Positions 8,333-11,377 of a stretch of DNA of 11,377 nucleotides are shown piece by piece. The position numbers and the translations under genes were made by a program. Numbering within the stretch: the first letter of the stretch is position 1; each line of letters starts with the position of its first letter. Where the stretch lies: the NCBI GenBank assembly GCA_025201705.1, contig MU617530.1, forward strand, positions 1 to 11,377, in the 5' to 3' direction. The notes under the pieces were generated by a model. It was not told where the DNA came from. It did no database searches and saw only the letters and a program-made list of their open reading frames with translations. The stretch comes from Dissophora ornata (taxonomy: Eukaryota; Mortierellomycota; Mortierellomycetes; Mortierellales; Mortierellaceae).

Positions 8333-8945
8333 TCAAAGGAAAATGAGTGTGTTTTCTCTAATCCATACACAACTCGACAAGATTGGGCAGCATTTCAGAA
8401 GCGCCATCAGATCGACTACACCGAATTAGATCTTTGTCAGTGAGAGTCGCGTAAGGGAAGTTGGGCCAAGGAACTGGAGTAAAGGGTGGTTGGAGAGTGC
8501 CGTTTCGGCTTGACCCTCTGATTCGTTGCTGGCGTTGTTGCTGCTCACGCTGTTAGCGATAGTGGTCATAGCATCTCCCCTGCCACCTTGTATAATCAGT
8601 CCTCTCAATCTACATCCATTCATGGCCGTCAGCGCCTTGATCCTCCGCACAAGCAGGTCCCAAGACTGCCTCGCATTAATACCGGCTTGTACGCTGTGAT
8701 TACGGCTGACGTGGCAAATGACGAGGGTGTCGATCCAGGCGAGGCGCTGCAGCACAGAGTTGATCTCCATCCGAGGCATATTACTCTCTATCTTGTGGTC
8801 TTTAAGAATCAAAAGTCGACGTCCAATTGCGCCCCATTGCCTGCAAACGTATCTGGCGTACATTGTAGAGGGTAGGTCATGATGTGCTCAATGGTTTCAG
8901 GGAGAGATAATGCGTCGTGCGGTTTTGGAGACGGATCCGGGCGTG
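8333..8945 (-). pseudogene. F-box/LRR gene relic, N-terminal part, broken
   Basis: On the minus strand an F-box is visible in two frames. DALSLPETIEHIMTYP (about 8870-8920) is followed, after a frame change between 8864 and 8877, by MYARYVCRQWGAIGRRLLIL from 8863. The second frame stays open for 145 codons with LRR-like text (LAWIDTLVICHVSR, LQFLGPTSLTRLSLTKI), then meets a TAA at 8426-8428. The same frame continues for another 30 codons (FGVVDLMALLKCCPILSSC), again typical of this family, to a TGA at 8333. No ATG precedes the F-box in its frame before a TGA. A pyrimidine-rich minus-strand tract at about 9000-9070 resembles a leftover leader. The copy therefore keeps its N-terminal portion but has lost its start, one frame and most repeats. 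An unrecognised intron could bridge the first frame change, but not the in-frame stop. Confidence 0.72.
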
Positions 8946-9324
8946 AGTGTATTCAACACACATATTGCAAGAAGCGACCGCAGATAAGAAAGTTAATGCG
9001 AATGCGAAAGAAAGGTAATGAGACGGAATGGGAAATAAGAAACCCTAGAAGAGGAAAGATAGAGAGGGTCGAAGACCGTCTGGAAAGTGTCCTACTAATG
9101 TAATAATAAGATCGGGAGACGCGAAGTGCAACTTGACATACCCCCTTGCGCGACCAGCAGCTCATGACACTTCGCGTGATTGTCGTTTGTGTTCGCACCA
9201 CACTTTTCATCGCCGACACATCATCCTTTTCGACTCCGATAAACATCTTTGTATACTCGCCCACTATGGAGATCTGATCATCATCATGACCTCGAGTTCC
9301 ATAGCTACAATCATCGCAATCACC

Positions 9325-9342
9325 GTGGACATCATGGTCCAC
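9325..9342. repeat. Small inverted repeat
   Basis: GTGGAC at 9325-9330 pairs with GTCCAC at 9337-9342 across a 6-base loop. It could form a short hairpin but lacks a U-tract and has no known role. Confidence 0.55.
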
Positions 9343-9360
9343 ACGGAATACCACCAACAC

Positions 9361-9387
9361 CACGGATACCACGGATAACACCGATAC
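9361..9387 (+). repeat. Three tandem copies of a 9-bp unit
   Basis: CACGGATAC, CACGGATAA and CACCGATAC follow one another directly, each later copy differing from the first by one base. A related piece (CACGGAATAC) lies just upstream at 9342. It is a degenerate minisatellite with no gene around it. Confidence 0.75.
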
Positions 9388-9744
9388 CAGCCATCACAAA
9401 CATGCTCGATTTGTTGTGCTGGCGGATTTTCAACTCATCGTTTTGAATACAGTGACGCGTTGCCCAGGAACGTCGCGTCTCTAAACGCACCAAGCTATTG
9501 ACGACTGCAAAAGCATTGCAAGCGAGCTAATTATGGGTTGTGGGACTTGCAATCCTTCCGTATGAAAAAACCCTTTTAGTCGCCTCAGTTTGCTTGGAAA
9601 CTGCTTCACTGTCTGTCACAAACTCGCACCTATATATCGCATCGAATCGACGTTCTCTGGAACTTGCGAGGTTCTCAAAGTTGATTGGGTCGCGGCGGGG
9701 ACTTTTTTTTTTATCTTGAAGCGTTGCTTCCTCTAAAAATGGTA

Positions 9745-11317
9745 TCACTTGGGGTGATGCTCGTCCCATATCCGCACGTACTCTTCCACGAGCTGCGCAC
9801 ACACCTTGCCGCCATTATGTGGTATCCGTCTCTCAAACCATGCTGTCGGCTGTTGCAACTCTTGGTCCAATATCTGTAAGTCTCTTTGTCCATCCACAAC
9901 CACAACACCTGGGCCCACAATCTTCGTAGCAGCTGCTGCCACACTACCGCTGGTACTGCAAACGCTACCCACCCTTGACGGGAACGTCGCAGAGGACAAG
10001 GACGAAATTGATGTTGAGCGCTTTGACCGTGCAGGCGACAGCAGTGGTATATCGTCATCATACACATTGGGTGAGATAGGTCCCCCACGCGCCATCTCTG
10101 CCATGTTGACCGATTCTGCCAGCGATTTGGCTTTCGACGCCCGACGTTGTAGCGAGTTCGAGTACGTTCTCGATGATTTTCTTCGCAAGCTGCCATCGCA
10201 CCGATTTCTCCCCAACGCCTCCTCAGTGTCTCCTCCTTCCACGTCTTCTTCATCATGGAAGGTTTTCAGGTTGAGTCTGCGGCCCTCTTTTTCTTCTTGC
10301 GCCAATCGATCGGCTTCAAGGATCGACCGCTGCCAATGCCCTGTCTCGAATTCCTCGGCTGTCATTTCGACGGGGAGGCCGTGGTTGATCATGAGTTTGA
10401 TGAGTCCATGCTCCTCGATAAATTGCGGTCGGGAAACGTAAATGAGGGGGGTATCGTGTGCGATGCACTCTGAACAAGTGCCATAGCCCTACAAGTAGCA
10501 ACAAACATGTCTTTTAGTGGTTATACGTGTCCTAGATGACATACCTTTTTTTTTTTAAAAAAAAAAGTGCGTAATCCGAGGGTATCATACCAGCTTGCCA
10601 ATAACAATATCCGCAGCGTGGGTAAGATCCGGCACATAGACACCATGTGGGCTCCTATAAAATCCATCGGGCAACTCATGCGACACGGGTAATCCGCAGA
10701 TGACACCAATCCAACCATCCGGCAAAGGGCTTCCCCAGCCTTGCTTCAACCGCTGTCCTCCAAACGAGACCAGAACCATTTTCTTAGTCTTGATGGTCTC
10801 CTCGTCCACGCCAAGTGATCTCAGTACATCTTCACGGGTGTTGATCGCCTTCCGCACCACCAGTGGTACATCAATGGCTCGTCTATGCAGTCCAGAAGGT
10901 CTAGCTGGAATCTTTGAGGTATCGACAGAGAGTTGAGGGTTCTTTCGCGAATGCTGTTGGGGCTGCAGACCATTCGCTCCATTGGCAAGCTGTTCGTGTT
11001 GACGTTGATCGTGGTCCTGTTCTCGAATTTGTAGCTGTCCTTTGTCACAGTCTTTGCCGGTCAGATTCGAGATAGACAGGGTCGAGACAAGCGGAAGACT
11101 TTCCAATGTCAAGATCTCGTCTGCAAATGAAGGGATGTCGATCGAGCCTGGTAACCTCAGCAACAAGGACGCCTTCTTGTAATCTTCCAGTGCGGCATCG
11201 GCGCAGGCAATCACGTCCTTGTCCAAAGGATCACCCTCCCTCAGGAAACGGTAGACCTCGTCAAAGGTGAAATTGGTGATCAAGCATGCTGGAATTCCAT
11301 ACGTGCTTGCAGCAACA
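9745..11317 (-). CDS. GT-B-like protein resembling the N-terminal half of L-arabinokinase, 3' part
   Basis: Two coding segments are seen, 11317-10591 and 10488-9745, together about 489 residues. The 102-nt intron between them (10590-10489) has a GTATGA donor and a CTTGTAG acceptor. Splicing joins VIGKL to GYGTCSECIAHD, which restores the conserved block of this family. The upstream segment ends at an acceptor (minus-strand TTGACAG, 11318) preceded by a perfect ACTAAC branch site, so more exons lie beyond the window. Recognisable parts in order are YGIPACLITNFTFDEVYRFL, a poorly conserved Gln-rich linker, VLVSFGGQRLKQGWGSPLPD, GWIGVICGLP, GVYVPDLTHAADIVIGKLGY and MTAEEFETGHWQRSIL. These match, from memory, the glycosyltransferase-like domain of plant L-arabinokinases and related bacterial proteins. 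Then come a Ser-rich region and a conserved-looking end (TAWFERRIPHNGGKVCAQLV). No GHMP kinase domain follows, so arabinokinase activity is not expected; a nucleotide-sugar or sugar-binding role is an inference. Confidence 0.83.
10546..10566. repeat. T11-A10 palindromic homopolymer pair inside an intron
   Basis: Eleven T (10546-10556) are followed directly by ten A (10557-10566), an almost perfect self-complementary tract in the last intron of the GT-like gene. It may form a hairpin in the pre-mRNA or be a site of assembly or length error. Confidence 0.85.
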
Positions 11318-11377
11318 CTGTCAATTAATAAGAATGTCATTTCACGGTTAGTATATGGTTTTCGCAAATCTTGCAAA
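11318..11377 (-). other. Part of an intron of the GT-like gene
   Basis: Read on the minus strand, the sequence up to the window edge has an ACTAAC branch site (11352-11347) about 29 nt before a TTGACAG acceptor. Downstream the frame reads D(split)-VAASTYGIPACL, the expected start of a conserved block. The open frame through this stretch is therefore probably intronic, not coding. Confidence 0.7.

Larger units (their letters stand above)
8946..9744. other. Intergenic region without a recognisable gene
   Basis: Open frames on both strands here give low-complexity peptides (runs such as HHHD, or VVLVVF) and show no family resemblance. The plus strand is purine-rich at about 8990-9080, probably the decayed leader of the adjacent F-box relic. 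A short 9-bp tandem repeat and a hairpin lie at 9325-9387. Positions 9530-9744 are the probable 3' flank of the GT-like gene on the minus strand, with a short homopolymer run near 9702-9711. Confidence 0.5.

Noticed and set aside
7845..8336. A 163-codon minus-strand open frame.
   Set aside because: It spans exons and an intron of the monooxygenase in antisense and shows no recognisable domain.
8953..9381. A 142-codon minus-strand open frame in the gene-free stretch.
   Set aside because: Its composition is low-complexity (Val and Ser runs), it crosses the purine-rich tract and the minisatellite, and it has no family resemblance.
9806..10441. A 211-codon open frame on the plus strand.
   Set aside because: It runs opposite the second exon segment of the GT-like gene, whose conserved blocks are on the minus strand; the peptide is Ser/Pro-rich shadow text.

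Overview
The window looks like nuclear DNA of an early-diverging filamentous fungus, most probably Mortierella-like (Mortierellomycotina). The reasons are short GT-AG introns of 79-133 nt with CTAAC/CTAAA-type branch sites, pyrimidine-rich sequence just ahead of starts, and the mix of gene families: a BTB protein, F-box/LRR proteins and a class A FAD monooxygenase, families I recall as expanded in that group. The lineage is an inference; no species-specific marker was found.

Layout from left to right. 1-422 is the upstream region of a two-exon BTB-domain gene (423-1833, +). A single-exon 790-aa F-box/leucine-rich-repeat gene (4253-1881, -) is convergent with it, with only 47 bp between the stop codons. 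4254-4613 is the upstream region of that F-box gene. 4614-5553 is a graveyard of two fused relics: the C-terminal half of another F-box/LRR gene (minus strand, several frameshifts), joined at about 5351 to a 203-bp piece of a FAD-monooxygenase paralogue (plus strand, two stops and a frameshift). 5554-6101 is the upstream region of an intact eight-exon FAD monooxygenase gene (6102-8210, +; predicted 458 aa), which includes exons of only 11 and 22 nt. Downstream lies a third F-box copy, also broken (8945-8333, -). 8946-9744 has no recognisable gene but holds a small 9-bp tandem repeat. The right end carries the 3' part of a gene for a GT-B-like protein resembling the glycosyltransferase-like half of L-arabinokinase (11317-9745, -); its upstream exons are outside the window.

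The genes do not form an obvious pathway. The common theme is birth and death of two families: one intact and two decayed F-box/LRR copies, and one intact and one decayed monooxygenase copy, within about 7 kb. F-box and BTB proteins are usually substrate adaptors of SCF and Cul3 ubiquitin ligases, so the left half is rich in likely ubiquitin-ligase adaptors. The monooxygenase and the GT-like protein look metabolic and are probably independent. I found no CRISPR array, rRNA, confident tRNA or transposase.
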